The position numbers and the translations under genes are program-made. From positions 1 to 42,080 of the forward strand of contig CAJXKJ010000025.1 of the NCBI GenBank assembly GCA_913055605.1: a stretch of DNA of 42,080 nucleotides. The letters run 5' to 3'. Under the pieces are notes generated by a model that worked only from the letters and a program-made list of their open reading frames with translations, did not search any database and was not told where the DNA came from. The stretch comes from an uncultured Euryhalocaulis sp. (GTDB lineage Bacteria > Pseudomonadota > Alphaproteobacteria > Caulobacterales > Maricaulaceae). Of this stretch, positions 8,552-17,375 are shown one piece after another. How positions within the stretch are numbered: the stretch's first letter is position 1; every line of letters starts with the position of its first letter.

Positions 8552-10630
8552 ATGGACAGCGCCTCCACCCTTATTCTGATCGGCGCCGGCCTGGTGCTGG
8601 CCGCGATCGCGGCCGCCTCGGTCTCCGGGCGGTTCGGCGCGCCGGTGCTGCTGGTGTTTCTGGCGCTGGGCATGCTGGCCGGGGACGAGGGGCCGGGCAA
8701 TCTGGCCTTCGAACGCTATGACCTGGCCGTGCTGTTCGGCGGGCTGTCGCTGGCGGTGATCCTGTTCGACGGCGGGGCGCGGACGTCCAAGCGCATCTTC
8801 CGCCTGGCCGCGGCGCCGGCGGTGACGCTGGCCACGCTGGGCGTGTTCATCACCGCCGGGCTGACCGCGGCGCTGGCGGTCTATCTGCTGGATTTTTCCT
8901 GGACCGAGGGCTTCCTGCTGGGCGCCATCGTGTCGTCCACCGACGCGGCGGCGGTGTTCTCCCTGCTGGGCGGGCGGGGGCTGATCGTCAGCCCGCGCGT
9001 GGCCGCGACGCTGGAGGCCGAGTCGGGGATGAACGACCCGGTCGCGGTGTTCCTGGTGCTGACCCTGGTCGGGGTGCTGACCGGAGAGTCGCCGGGCGGG
9101 CCGGCGGGCTGGGCCGTCGCCATCGGGTGGCAATTGCTGGGCGGGGCGGCGTTCGGCGCGGCCGGCGGGTTCGCCCTGTTATGGGCGCAGAAGCGGCTGT
9201 CGGTGGCCGCGGGCCTGTATCCGATCTTTGCGCTGGCCGGCGGGCTGACCGTGTTCGGCCTGGCGCAGACGCTGGGGGCCTCGGGGTTCCTGGCCGTCTA
9301 TCTGGCCGCGGTGATCTATGGCAACGGCGCGATCCGCGAGGCGGAGACCGTGCGGCGGGCGCTGGACGGGTTCGCCTGGCTGGCGCAGCTGGGCATGTTC
9401 CTGATGCTGGGCCTGCTGGTGTTCCCGTCTCACCTGTGGGCGGTGGCGCCGGCGGCGCTGGGGGTCGCGGCCTTCCTGATCCTGGTGGCGCGGCCCGTGG
9501 CGACCGTGATCTCGCTCGCCTTCAGCAAGCTGAATTTGCGCGAGCAGGCCTTTGTGGCCTGGACCGGCCTGCGCGGGGCGACGCCGGTGTTTCTGGGCGT
9601 GGTGCCGGTGCTGGCCGGGGTGGAGAACGCCAATCTGTATTTCTCCATCGCCTTCGCCGTGGTGCTGCTGTCCCTGACTGTGCAGGGCTGGACCGCGCCG
9701 GCGGCGGCCCGGATCACCGGCGTGCAGGTGCATGGCGGCGAACCGGCCAAGAGCCATGCGCGGGGATGGCGCAACCCGCGCCTGCTGGCCGGGGGCGCGG
9801 GGGCGGCGGCGGTTCTGGCCGCGTGCCTGTGGATCGCCGACACCGCCCAGCCGGCGCGCGCGGTGACCGCCACCCCGCAGACGGTGGAGGAGCTGGAGAC
9901 CGTGCTGGCGCGCACGACGCCGGGCGGGGCGGTTCTGGTCGACGCCTTCCCGCCGGGCCTGCGCACGGTGGACGAGACCGAACGGCGCAAGCGCCTGTTC
10001 CTGGAGACGGTGGCGCCGCTGATCGCGGCGGAGAATGCGCGCATCGCCGCCGACCGGGCGGAGGTGATGCGCCTGATCGAGGCGGAGAGTTCCGGCCGCA
10101 CGCTGACCCTGAACGAACAGGCGCGCCGCGACCTGCTGGCGCGGGAATATGACGCGCCGTATTCCGACCTGCCGCTGCTGCTGAACCATGTCGACGGGGC
10201 GCCGACCTCGCTGGCGCTGGCGCAGGCGGTGCTGGCCACCGGCTGGGGCGGCAGCGACGCGGCCATCGACAACAACGCCCTGTTCGGGCGCCGGCCCTCC
10301 GCCGACGAGGATATTGACGGCGAGGGCGATCCGGGACGGTTCCGCACGCTGCGCGCCAGCGTGCGCGACTATCTGCATACGCTGAACACCGCGCCGGCGT
10401 TCCAGGAATTCCGCGACGCGCGGGCGCAGCAGCGCATCCTGGGCGCGGAGAGGCTGGAGGCGCGGGCGCTGGCCCCGTACCTCGCCCCCTATGCCGAAAG
10501 CGGCGAGGCCTATACGGACAGCCTAATCGCGCTGATCGAGGAAAACGACCTGACCCGGTTCGACACGATCACCGCGCCGGCGCCGGCGCGCCCGCTGCTG
10601 CCGCCGACGCCGCAACCGGCCGGGGCCTGA
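8552..10630 (+). CDS. CPA1/NhaP-type cation:proton antiporter fused to a periplasmic Bax-like (glucosaminidase-fold) domain
   Basis: The protein has 692 residues. Residues about 1-390 form a 12-13-helix CPA1 antiporter of the NhaP2/YcgO type, with the ion-path motifs VSSTDAAAVFSLL and ESGMNDPVAVFLV. NhaP2 normally continues into cytosolic TrkA-C/CorC domains. Here a basic stretch (KSHARGWRNPR) is followed by an extra helix (about 407-430), then about 260 residues matching Bax/FlgJ-related proteins: TERRKRLFLETVAPLIAAEN, SLALAQAVLATGWGGS, NNALFG, LNTAPAFQEFR and a YAESGEAYTDSLIALIEEN tail. The extra helix would put this domain in the periplasm. Active glucosaminidases have LESGWG; here it is LATGWG, with Ala562 at the catalytic Glu position, so it is probably a non-catalytic wall-binding or sensing module. 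The reading frame is continuous. Start 8552 is a choice; 8540 is also possible. Confidence 0.85.
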   Translation: MDSASTLILIGAGLVLAAIAAASVSGRFGAPVLLVFLALGMLAGDEGPGNLAFERYDLAVLFGGLSLAVILFDGGARTSKRIFRLAAAPAVTLATLGVFITAGLTAALAVYLLDFSWTEGFLLGAIVSSTDAAAVFSLLGGRGLIVSPRVAATLEAESGMNDPVAVFLVLTLVGVLTGESPGGPAGWAVAIGWQLLGGAAFGAAGGFALLWAQKRLSVAAGLYPIFALAGGLTVFGLAQTLGASGFLAVYLAAVIYGNGAIREAETVRRALDGFAWLAQLGMFLMLGLLVFPSHLWAVAPAALGVAAFLILVARPVATVISLAFSKLNLREQAFVAWTGLRGATPVFLGVVPVLAGVENANLYFSIAFAVVLLSLTVQGWTAPAAARITGVQVHGGEPAKSHARGWRNPRLLAGGAGAAAVLAACLWIADTAQPARAVTATPQTVEELETVLARTTPGGAVLVDAFPPGLRTVDETERRKRLFLETVAPLIAAENARIAADRAEVMRLIEAESSGRTLTLNEQARRDLLAREYDAPYSDLPLLLNHVDGAPTSLALAQAVLATGWGGSDAAIDNNALFGRRPSADEDIDGEGDPGRFRTLRASVRDYLHTLNTAPAFQEFRDARAQQRILGAERLEARALAPYLAPYAESGEAYTDSLIALIEENDLTRFDTITAPAPARPLLPPTPQPAGA

Positions 10631-10736
10631 GCCCGGACCCCAATCGCCCTCGACCCTCCTTCGCCCATTGGCTAGCGTGCCGCGCAAGAACGAGGAGCGC
10701 GCGAATGCGCCAAGCCTGCGTCGGGGAGGTTCGGGG

Positions 10737-11825
10737 ATGATCGGCAGATTGCATCACATCGCGCGCGTGGCGTGCGCCGCTCTGGCGGGGGCGGCGGCGC
10801 TGACCGCCCTGCCCGCCGCGGCGCAAGACGGCGCGCTGGACGGCGTGGCCGAGGAGATGGCGGCGCAGGCGCAGGCGATCATCGCGGCGGCGGAGGGACC
10901 GAACCCGATCGCGAATTTGCAGGGCGTGAACCCGCCGGAGGTCCTGCGCCACGGCCTGGACAGCGTGGAGCGGACGGACTGGTCGTACTGGCCGCGCTCG
11001 CGCGAGGGCTGGCCGCTGGGCCGGATGAATGCGCGCCAGCGCATGGCGGTGCAGGAGATGCTGACGACGCTGCTGTCGGCGCGCGGCTATCTGCAGGTGT
11101 CGGCGATCATGAGCCTGGAGCCGGTGCTGGCCGCCATCGAGACGGTCGGGTTCATGCGCGGCGAGGAATATTACTGGCTGACCATCTATGGCGACCCGGC
11201 GGCGGATTCGGCCTGGGGCTGGAGCTTCGAGGGCCACCATATTTCGCTGAACGTCACGGTGACGCCGGAGGGGATTTCCGCGACGCCGAGCTTTTTCGGC
11301 TCCAACCCCATGGTGATCCAGACCGGGTCGCGGGCGGGGTTCGAGGCGCTGCGCTATGAGCGCATGGCGGGCTTCGCCCTGCTGGACTCCCTGGACGAGG
11401 GCCAGCGCGCGCAGGCGATCATTTCGGACGCCGCGCCGAACGACATCCTGTCCGGGTCGCTGAACGCGCCCGATCCGGATGCGTGGAAAGAGACGCTGGA
11501 CGAGGCGGGCGTCGCCGCCGCGGACATGAGCGACGCGCAGCGGGCGCTGCTGTCCGATTTGATCGAGCAGGTGCTGGGCCGTTACCGGCCGGAGATCGCC
11601 AACGCGGCGCGGGCGGCGATGGAGTTGGATTCGCTCAGCTTCGCCTGGATGGGGCCGGCCGAAGTCGGCGCGCCCTATTATTTCCGGATCACCGGCGGGG
11701 ACTTCGTCTATGAGTTCGACGCCGCGCAGGACAACGGCAATCACGCCCATACGGTGTGGCGCGACAAGTCGGACGATTTCGGCGCGACGATCCTGGCCCG
11801 GCACTATGCCGGTGGCGGGCACTAA
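10737..11825 (+). CDS. DUF3500 family secreted protein
   Basis: The protein has 362 residues. ATG 10737 is supported by GGGGAGG about eight bases upstream. Residues 1-26 are a signal peptide (VACAALAGAAALTALPAAAQ). Family marks are YYWLTIYGDPAADSAWGW, EGHHISLNVTVTPEG, PSFFGSNP and the C-terminal HAHTVWRDKSDDFGATILARHY, as in DUF3500 proteins. The biochemical role of this family is not established; it is periplasmic or extracellular by its signal. It ends at the edge of the AT-rich island and is the last GC-rich gene before it. Confidence 0.85.
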   Translation: MIGRLHHIARVACAALAGAAALTALPAAAQDGALDGVAEEMAAQAQAIIAAAEGPNPIANLQGVNPPEVLRHGLDSVERTDWSYWPRSREGWPLGRMNARQRMAVQEMLTTLLSARGYLQVSAIMSLEPVLAAIETVGFMRGEEYYWLTIYGDPAADSAWGWSFEGHHISLNVTVTPEGISATPSFFGSNPMVIQTGSRAGFEALRYERMAGFALLDSLDEGQRAQAIISDAAPNDILSGSLNAPDPDAWKETLDEAGVAAADMSDAQRALLSDLIEQVLGRYRPEIANAARAAMELDSLSFAWMGPAEVGAPYYFRITGGDFVYEFDAAQDNGNHAHTVWRDKSDDFGATILARHYAGGGH

Positions 11826-12128
11826 CCATTCTCCGGCTAGGCCACCAATTCTATTTCTACCGCTTTTTTGTCCGAAGAGCGCTCTTCCGAACATACATAA
11901 ATGAGTCAACGAAATCGGTAGTCGCCCTAGCGTCCGAAAACTCGGAAGACCGGGCCTGCCCCGCCCCACTTTCCTTGTTCTTGTTTAGCGTTACGCCTAC
12001 GCGTCGAGATTTCACAACATCTAGTGGGGAAGCCATGCAGTAACACCCTATCTTGATTCGGGATTGTGCCTCATCAAGCAGGGCCATGCAACCAAATTCG
12101 GCTTAAATATCCCCTAACTTCAGAGACA
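11826..12128. other. Non-coding stretch at the left edge of the AT-rich island
   Basis: These 303 bases between two stop codons contain no gene I can support. A 76-codon open frame on the minus strand (11857-12087) has no recognisable domain and no clear ribosome binding site. A 14-base palindrome, GAAGAGCGCTCTTC (11874-11887), is present; the T-run beside it lies on the wrong side for a minus-strand terminator. Composition shifts here from the GC-rich chromosome to AT-richer DNA. Confidence 0.5.
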
Positions 12129-13094
12129 TCAGGCTCCGACATTAGCTCCCAAAGCCTCGTTCAATTCTAGATCCACGCCCATCATTAACACCATTAACAA
12201 TTGATCGGCATAGGCCTGCAACACTGCCGGCGCGATGATTTCATCGAATCCCCCCCTCTTATTGTCTACGCAGAGGAATCCATACACCATATCCGGTTCA
12301 TCCGATTTTTTTAAGCAAATTGGAACAACGACCGTTGCATTATAATACCTAGAGTACTTATTATTTGCCGTATTATACATCGTTTCCATACGCAAATTAT
12401 TTGATATGTAATGCATATCCTCAACCTCAGAATTCATTATATACTCAAATGCGGTATTTGCCTTATAATTGTACTCTCCCAACACTGCATCAGAGGACTT
12501 TCTCTTTCCATACGAACATGCGTCCCGCATATAGGTCTTAACCAATATTTCACCTGTGCCCCCAACATTGGCGGGCAGAAGAAATTTTATACAACTCGAA
12601 CAGTTATATCCCGTAAGGGCGTCAAATGTTTCCTTCACATTATCCAAAAAATATAGAAGATACATGCTAACTCTTAAACTTATTGAGTTTTGCTCTTCAC
12701 CGCTGGCCGCGTATCCTCCAGCTTTTGCTACGCTGTGGGCATATAGAAGCGATATTATCTTTGACCCCTCTTGCGAAACCTGCTGGATTCTCTCGAAAGA
12801 ATCCTTATCCCTCTCTCTTATTTGATCTATTATCTTTCTATCGACATTCAAATTATTTAGTCTGTTTTGTAGATTTATATTTCTTAAGTATGAAAATCCA
12901 TTATAAATAAATGAAATAAACAAAACACCAGAAAGAACACCCACCGACCAAGCGTAAAGCAGGCTGCCATTTCTTAATGCTGGGAAAACAGTTGCGATAA
13001 TAACGACCGCGACACTCAGGAAATTAATAAAAATACCAAAAGTATCTATCCATCGAGAAGTTCGTGGGTCGGTACGATCAAAAACGTTACTCAT
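12129..13094 (-). CDS. Hypothetical membrane protein: two N-terminal helices and a GAF-like C-terminal domain
   Basis: The protein has 321 residues from ATG 13094, preceded by GGTGGGGC; an ATG at 13124 is also open. Two membrane helices lie at about 16-40 (IDTFGIFINFLSVAVVIIATVF) and 46-68. A polar, helical, possibly coiled-coil stretch (RLNNLNVDRKIIDQIRERDK) follows. The C-terminal part looks GAF-like: NKYSRYYNATVVVPICL, YGFLCVDNKRGGF and VLQAYADQLLMVL. CSSC is at about residues 167-170. Codon use is AT-rich, unlike every neighbour. It starts 34 bases after the ABC ATPase stop (four if the earlier ATG is used). I do not recognise the family. The architecture suggests a membrane-anchored sensor of a cytosolic small molecule; a defence or stress role is speculation. 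Confidence 0.65.
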   Translation of the reverse strand: MSNVFDRTDPRTSRWIDTFGIFINFLSVAVVIIATVFPALRNGSLLYAWSVGVLSGVLFISFIYNGFSYLRNINLQNRLNNLNVDRKIIDQIRERDKDSFERIQQVSQEGSKIISLLYAHSVAKAGGYAASGEEQNSISLRVSMYLLYFLDNVKETFDALTGYNCSSCIKFLLPANVGGTGEILVKTYMRDACSYGKRKSSDAVLGEYNYKANTAFEYIMNSEVEDMHYISNNLRMETMYNTANNKYSRYYNATVVVPICLKKSDEPDMVYGFLCVDNKRGGFDEIIAPAVLQAYADQLLMVLMMGVDLELNEALGANVGA

Positions 13095-13128
13095 ATGCCC
13101 CACCAGAAATTGTGTGGTGAGCATAGTC

Positions 13129-14124
13129 CTAATCTGGGTTGTGGTAAGTCAACCTTAAAAAGACGTCCTCCAGGTCCGGCTCCAGCGTGGCGAGGTCGGC
13201 GATGCCGACGCCGCCGGTCTTGGCGCGCTCGATGATCTCCGCCACCGATTGCTGGCCATAGCGGTAGACAATGGCGAGCGCGCCGTCCTTTCGGATCGTG
13301 GCGTCGTAACCGGCGAGCGTGTCCGGTACGGCCGAGAGCGGCTCGCGCGGATGGATGACCAGCGTCTTGGTGTCGATCCGGCGCAAGAGGTCGCCGGTGG
13401 GCTCGCAGGCCACGACCTCGCCATGATTGATGATGGCGATGGTGTCGCAGAGCTCCTGCGCCTCTTCCAGATAATGGGTGGTGAGGACGACGGTGGTGCC
13501 CTGCTCGTGCAGGCGCTTCACGTTTTCCCAGAGCTGGCGGCGCAGTTCGATATCCACGCCGGCGGTCGGCTCGTCGAGGACGAGGATGGGCGGGCTGTGC
13601 ACCAGCGCCTTGGCGACCAGGAGCCGCCGCTTCATCCCGCCGGACAAAGCGCGGACCCAGGCGTCCTTCTTGTCGGCCAGGCCGACCATTTCCAGGATTT
13701 CCATGGTCCGCCGCTCCGCCTTCGGCACGCCGTAGAAACCGGCCTGGAACTCCAGGCTCTCAAACGGGCTGAAGAACGGATCCATGTTGATTTCCTGGGG
13801 CACCACGCCGATGGCGGCGCGCGCGTTGCGCGGCTCGGCGTCGATATCCATGCCCCAGATTTTGGCCGTGCCCGCCGTCTTGTTCACAAGGCCGGCGAAG
13901 ATATTGATCATGGTGGACTTGCCGGCGCCATTCGGCCCCAGAAGGCCGAAGATCGAGCCGCGCGGCACCGAAAGATCCACGCCTTTCAGCGCCTTGACGT
14001 CTCCCCCGCCCTTTTTCCGGCGATAGGTCTTCACCAGCCCCCGCGCCTCCAGCGCGAGGTCCGGGACAGTCTCGGTCCGGGGCTGGGCGTCGGGACGGGG
14101 CGGGGTCTGGAGATCAGCGGGCAT
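13129..14124 (-). CDS. ABC transporter ATP-binding protein (CcmA/ABC-2 exporter type)
   Basis: The protein has 331 residues. Walker A is GPNGAGKST, the signature is LSGGMKRRL, Walker B is ILVLDEPTAGVD, and the switch histidine follows in TTHYLEEAQELCD. The C-terminal extension (LVIHPREPLS...VADLATLEPDLEDVF-like) is typical of ABC-2 type exporter ATPases. No permease gene is adjacent, so the partner must lie elsewhere. The final codons (FLRLTYHNPD, from about 13165 down) change abruptly to AT-rich codons such as TTT TTA AGG TTG, in contrast to the rest of the gene. This indicates that the 3' end was exchanged with the adjoining island. The key catalytic motifs are intact. Confidence 0.92.
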   Translation of the reverse strand: MPADLQTPPRPDAQPRTETVPDLALEARGLVKTYRRKKGGGDVKALKGVDLSVPRGSIFGLLGPNGAGKSTMINIFAGLVNKTAGTAKIWGMDIDAEPRNARAAIGVVPQEINMDPFFSPFESLEFQAGFYGVPKAERRTMEILEMVGLADKKDAWVRALSGGMKRRLLVAKALVHSPPILVLDEPTAGVDIELRRQLWENVKRLHEQGTTVVLTTHYLEEAQELCDTIAIINHGEVVACEPTGDLLRRIDTKTLVIHPREPLSAVPDTLAGYDATIRKDGALAIVYRYGQQSVAEIIERAKTGGVGIADLATLEPDLEDVFLRLTYHNPD

Positions 14125-14231
14125 CGGGCACAGTTAGGCGTCCGATGCGGCGCGCGCAACGCCCGCGCCGAATTGACCGCAGGCGCCGCCGCCCCTAACA
14201 CTCGGACAGGCCCAGACGGAGACCGGAGAGC

Positions 14232-14450
14232 ATGGCGGAACCCAGCACAGACAACGCCTTCCGCGACGTGATGACCCCGCCGGAGGTGATCGTCGTCGAC
14301 AGCCACCGCGTGTCCTGCGACGGCGGCGGCGGGGCGCTGGGCCATCCGCGCGTCTGGTACGAAATGGGCCATGGCGGCTATGTCGAATGCGGCTATTGCG
14401 ACCGCCGCTTCGTCCTGCGCGGCGGCCCGGCCGACCCGGCGGCGCAGTAG
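14232..14450 (+). CDS. Zinc-finger (zf-CHCC) protein, NDUFS6-like
   Basis: The protein has 72 residues. It contains VSCDGGGGALGHPRVWYEM followed by VECGYCDRRFVL. This is the Cys-His-Cys-Cys metal-binding pattern of zf-CHCC proteins, which are related to the 13-kDa complex I subunit NDUFS6 of mitochondria. In alphaproteobacteria such proteins are often associated with respiratory complex I. CGGAGAG lies just before ATG 14232. It is divergent from the ABC gene across a 107-base promoter region and lies 57 bases before polA on the same strand. Confidence 0.88.
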   Translation: MAEPSTDNAFRDVMTPPEVIVVDSHRVSCDGGGGALGHPRVWYEMGHGGYVECGYCDRRFVLRGGPADPAAQ

Positions 14451-14507
14451 CCGCCCTGCACAATCCGCGGTTCCGATTCCGGGTCCGGCGCCCTACATGA
14501 TTGGGGC

Positions 14508-17375
14508 ATGGCCCCCACGAAAGACGCCGCGAAAACCGCAGAAAAGCCCGCAGAGGTTCCGGCCCATCCGGCCGGCGATCCCGCGCCGCTGGGCAAGGAT
14601 TCCCACCTCTATCTGATCGACGGGTCGGGCTATATTTTCCGGGCCTATCACGCTTTGCCGCCGCTGACCCGCAAGTCGGACAAGGCGCCGGTGGGGGCGG
14701 TGGCCGGCTTTACCCAGATGCTGTTCAAGCTGCGCCGGGAGCTGGCCGACGGGGACAAGCCGAGCCATCTGGCCGTGATCTTCGACGCCAGCGAGAAGAC
14801 GTTCCGCAACGAGCTGTACGACCAGTACAAGGCGCACCGCCCGCCGGCGCCCGAGGATCTGGTGCCGCAATTCCCGCTGATCCGGCAGTGCGTCACCGCC
14901 TTCAACACGCCGTGCATCGAGATGAACGGGTACGAGGCGGACGACCTGATCGCCACCTATGCGCGGGCGGCCGAGCGCGCCGGGGCGAAGGTGACCATCG
15001 TGTCCAGCGACAAGGATCTGATGCAGCTCGTCTCCCCGCAGATCGAGCTGTACGACACGATGAAGGATGTGCGGATCGGCCGCGAGCAGGTGATCGAGAA
15101 ATTCGGCGTGCCGCCGGAAAAGGTCATCGAGGTGCAGGCCCTGTGCGGCGATTCCGTCGACAATGTGCCGGGCGTGCCGGGGATTGGCATCAAGACGGCG
15201 GCGCAGCTGATCAACGAATACGGCGATCTGGAAACGCTGCTGGCGCGGGCCGAGGAGATCAAACAGCCCAAGCGCCGGGAGAACCTGATCGAACACGCCG
15301 AGGCGGCGCGGATTTCCAAACAGCTGGTGACGCTGCGCGACGATCTGGACCTGCCGGACAGCGTGGACGGCTTCTTCATGCGCGACCCGGACGCCGAGAC
15401 CCTGCTGGGGTTCGTGGACGAGATGGAGTTCGCGACCATCGGACGGCGCATCCGCGAGGCGCTGGGCGCGGCGAACGAGCTGGCCGCGGTATCCGCCGTT
15501 TCCGGCCCCGCGGACGAAGGGTTCGACAGCGAGAAATACGAATGCGTGACCACGCGCGAGGCGCTGGAGAGCTGGATCGCGCGGGCCTATGCGGCGGGGG
15601 TGATCGGCGTGGACACCGAGACAGACGCGCTGGATTCCATGGGGGCGGGCCTGTGCGGCGTGTCGCTGGCCACTGCGCCCAACGAGGCCTGCTACATCCC
15701 GCTCAATCACTGCGACCCGGACGATAGCGGCGATTTGCTGGGGTCGAAGACGCGGCCGGAGCAGCTGGACTGCGACGCGGCGATCGCGCTGCTGAAGCCG
15801 ATGCTGGAAGACCCGGCCGTGCTGAAGGTCGGGCAGAATTTCAAATACGATCTTGAGGTGCTGGCCCGGTACGGGATCGAGGTCGCGCCCTTCGACGACA
15901 CGATGCTGATCAGCTACGCCCTGGAAGGCGGGCTGCACAATCACGGCATGGACGAGCTGTCGGTCCTGCATTTCGGGCACACCCCGATCCCGTTCAAGGA
16001 GGTGTGCGGGACCGGAAAGGCCCAGATCACGTTCGACCGCGTCGAGCTGGCCAAGGCGACCTGTTACGCCGCCGAGGACGCGGACGTGACGCTGCGCCTG
16101 TGGTCTCATCTGAAGCCGCGCCTGGCCGAAGAGGGTCTGGCCACGGTCTATGAGCGGCTGGAGCGGCCGATGGTGACCGTGCTGGCCGACATGGAGCGGG
16201 CCGGCGTGAAGGTGGACACCGGCGTGCTGCGCGACCTGTCGACCCAGTTCGCGAACAAGATGGGCGAGGCGGAAGCGCGCGCGCACGCGCTGGCCGGGCG
16301 GGACTTCAATCTGGGCAGCCCGAAGCAGATCGGCGAGATCCTGTTCGGCGAGATGGGCGTGCCCGGCGGCAAGAAGACCAAGGGCGGCGCCTGGTCCACC
16401 GACGCGCGCGTGCTGGAAGACCTAGCCGCGCAGGGCAATGAGTTCGCCCGGGCGCTGATGGACTGGCGCCAGTTCTCCAAGCTGAAATCGACCTATACCG
16501 ACGCCCTGCCCCAGTCGATCAACCGCGACACGGGGCGGGTGCACACCAGCTTTTCCCTCGCGGCCACGCCGACGGGGCGGCTCAGCTCATCCGATCCGAA
16601 CCTGCAGAACATCCCGATCCGGACCGAGGAGGGACGGCGCATCCGTGAGGCGTTCATCGCCGAGCCGGGCAAGGTTCTGGTCAGCGCCGACTATTCGCAG
16701 ATCGAATTGCGCGTGCTGGCGCACGTGGCCGACATTTCGGCGCTGAAGACCGCGTTCGAGGACGGGCTGGACATCCACGCCATGACGGCGAGCGAGATGT
16801 TCGGCGTGCCGGTCGAGGGCATGGACCCGATGGTGCGGCGCAAGGCCAAGGCCATCAATTTCGGCATTATCTACGGCATCAGCGCCTTCGGCCTGGCCGC
16901 CAATCTGGGCATCGGGCGGGACGAGGCGCGCGACTATATCGACGCCTATTTCGAGAAATTTCCCGGCATCAAGGCCTATATGGACGAGACCAAGGCGCTG
17001 GCGAAAAACCAGGGCTATGTCGAGACGCTGTTCGGCCGGCGCATCCATGTGCCCGGCATCCGCGACAAGAATTTCAATGTGCGCGGCTTTGCCGAGCGGC
17101 AGGCCATCAACGCCCCGATCCAGGGCGCGGCGGCCGACATTATCCGCCGCGCGATGGTGCGCCTGCCCGGCGCAATCTCAGAGGCCGGGCTGGACGCGCA
17201 GATGCTGCTGCAGGTGCATGACGAACTGATCTTCGAGGTTCCGGAGGGTCAGGTGGGCGATCTGAAAGCACTGGCCATCGGCGTGATGCAGGACAGCTGC
17301 GCGCCCGTGATGCAGCTGAAGGTTCCGCTGGTGGTCGAGGCCGGGCACGGCGCGAACTGGGCCGCGGCGCATTGA
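14508..17375 (+). CDS. polA: DNA polymerase I
   Basis: The protein has 955 residues, full length for the family. The N-terminal 5'-3' exonuclease domain shows YLIDGSGYIFRAYHAL, NGYEADDLIATYA, SSDKDLMQLV and the H2TH region GDSVDNVPGVPGIGIKTA. The 3'-5' proofreading domain keeps DTETD at about residues 369-373, so proofreading is probably active. Polymerase motif A (SADYSQIELRVLAH) is at about 728, motif B (RRKAKAINFGIIYG) at about 777, and motif C (QVHDELIFEVP) at about 902. The enzyme removes RNA primers and fills repair gaps. Its stop codon overlaps the TTG start of the downstream acetyltransferase gene. Confidence 0.98.
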   Translation: MAPTKDAAKTAEKPAEVPAHPAGDPAPLGKDSHLYLIDGSGYIFRAYHALPPLTRKSDKAPVGAVAGFTQMLFKLRRELADGDKPSHLAVIFDASEKTFRNELYDQYKAHRPPAPEDLVPQFPLIRQCVTAFNTPCIEMNGYEADDLIATYARAAERAGAKVTIVSSDKDLMQLVSPQIELYDTMKDVRIGREQVIEKFGVPPEKVIEVQALCGDSVDNVPGVPGIGIKTAAQLINEYGDLETLLARAEEIKQPKRRENLIEHAEAARISKQLVTLRDDLDLPDSVDGFFMRDPDAETLLGFVDEMEFATIGRRIREALGAANELAAVSAVSGPADEGFDSEKYECVTTREALESWIARAYAAGVIGVDTETDALDSMGAGLCGVSLATAPNEACYIPLNHCDPDDSGDLLGSKTRPEQLDCDAAIALLKPMLEDPAVLKVGQNFKYDLEVLARYGIEVAPFDDTMLISYALEGGLHNHGMDELSVLHFGHTPIPFKEVCGTGKAQITFDRVELAKATCYAAEDADVTLRLWSHLKPRLAEEGLATVYERLERPMVTVLADMERAGVKVDTGVLRDLSTQFANKMGEAEARAHALAGRDFNLGSPKQIGEILFGEMGVPGGKKTKGGAWSTDARVLEDLAAQGNEFARALMDWRQFSKLKSTYTDALPQSINRDTGRVHTSFSLAATPTGRLSSSDPNLQNIPIRTEEGRRIREAFIAEPGKVLVSADYSQIELRVLAHVADISALKTAFEDGLDIHAMTASEMFGVPVEGMDPMVRRKAKAINFGIIYGISAFGLAANLGIGRDEARDYIDAYFEKFPGIKAYMDETKALAKNQGYVETLFGRRIHVPGIRDKNFNVRGFAERQAINAPIQGAAADIIRRAMVRLPGAISEAGLDAQMLLQVHDELIFEVPEGQVGDLKALAIGVMQDSCAPVMQLKVPLVVEAGHGANWAAAH

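Larger units (their letters stand above)
11826..13165. other. AT-rich island, probably horizontally acquired
   Basis: Base composition drops abruptly after the DUF3500 stop codon and recovers inside the last codons of the ABC ATPase gene, at about 13165. By eye roughly 40 percent GC in the coding part, against an obviously GC-dominated background. It carries one gene (12129-13094). No integrase, transposase, terminal inverted repeat or flanking direct repeat was found by reading. Confidence 0.7.

Noticed and set aside
11874-11887. Palindrome GAAGAGCGCTCTTC near a T-run
   Set aside because: No loop and the T-run precedes the stem on the plus strand, so it is not a normal terminator; short enough to be chance.
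11857-12087. 76-codon minus-strand frame at the island edge
   Set aside because: No Shine-Dalgarno, no recognisable domain, and no codon pattern distinguishing it from chance.
13129-14124. Possibility that the ABC ATPase is a pseudogene because its tail is foreign
   Set aside because: All catalytic motifs are intact, the frame ends in a natural stop, and only about ten C-terminal residues differ in codon style.
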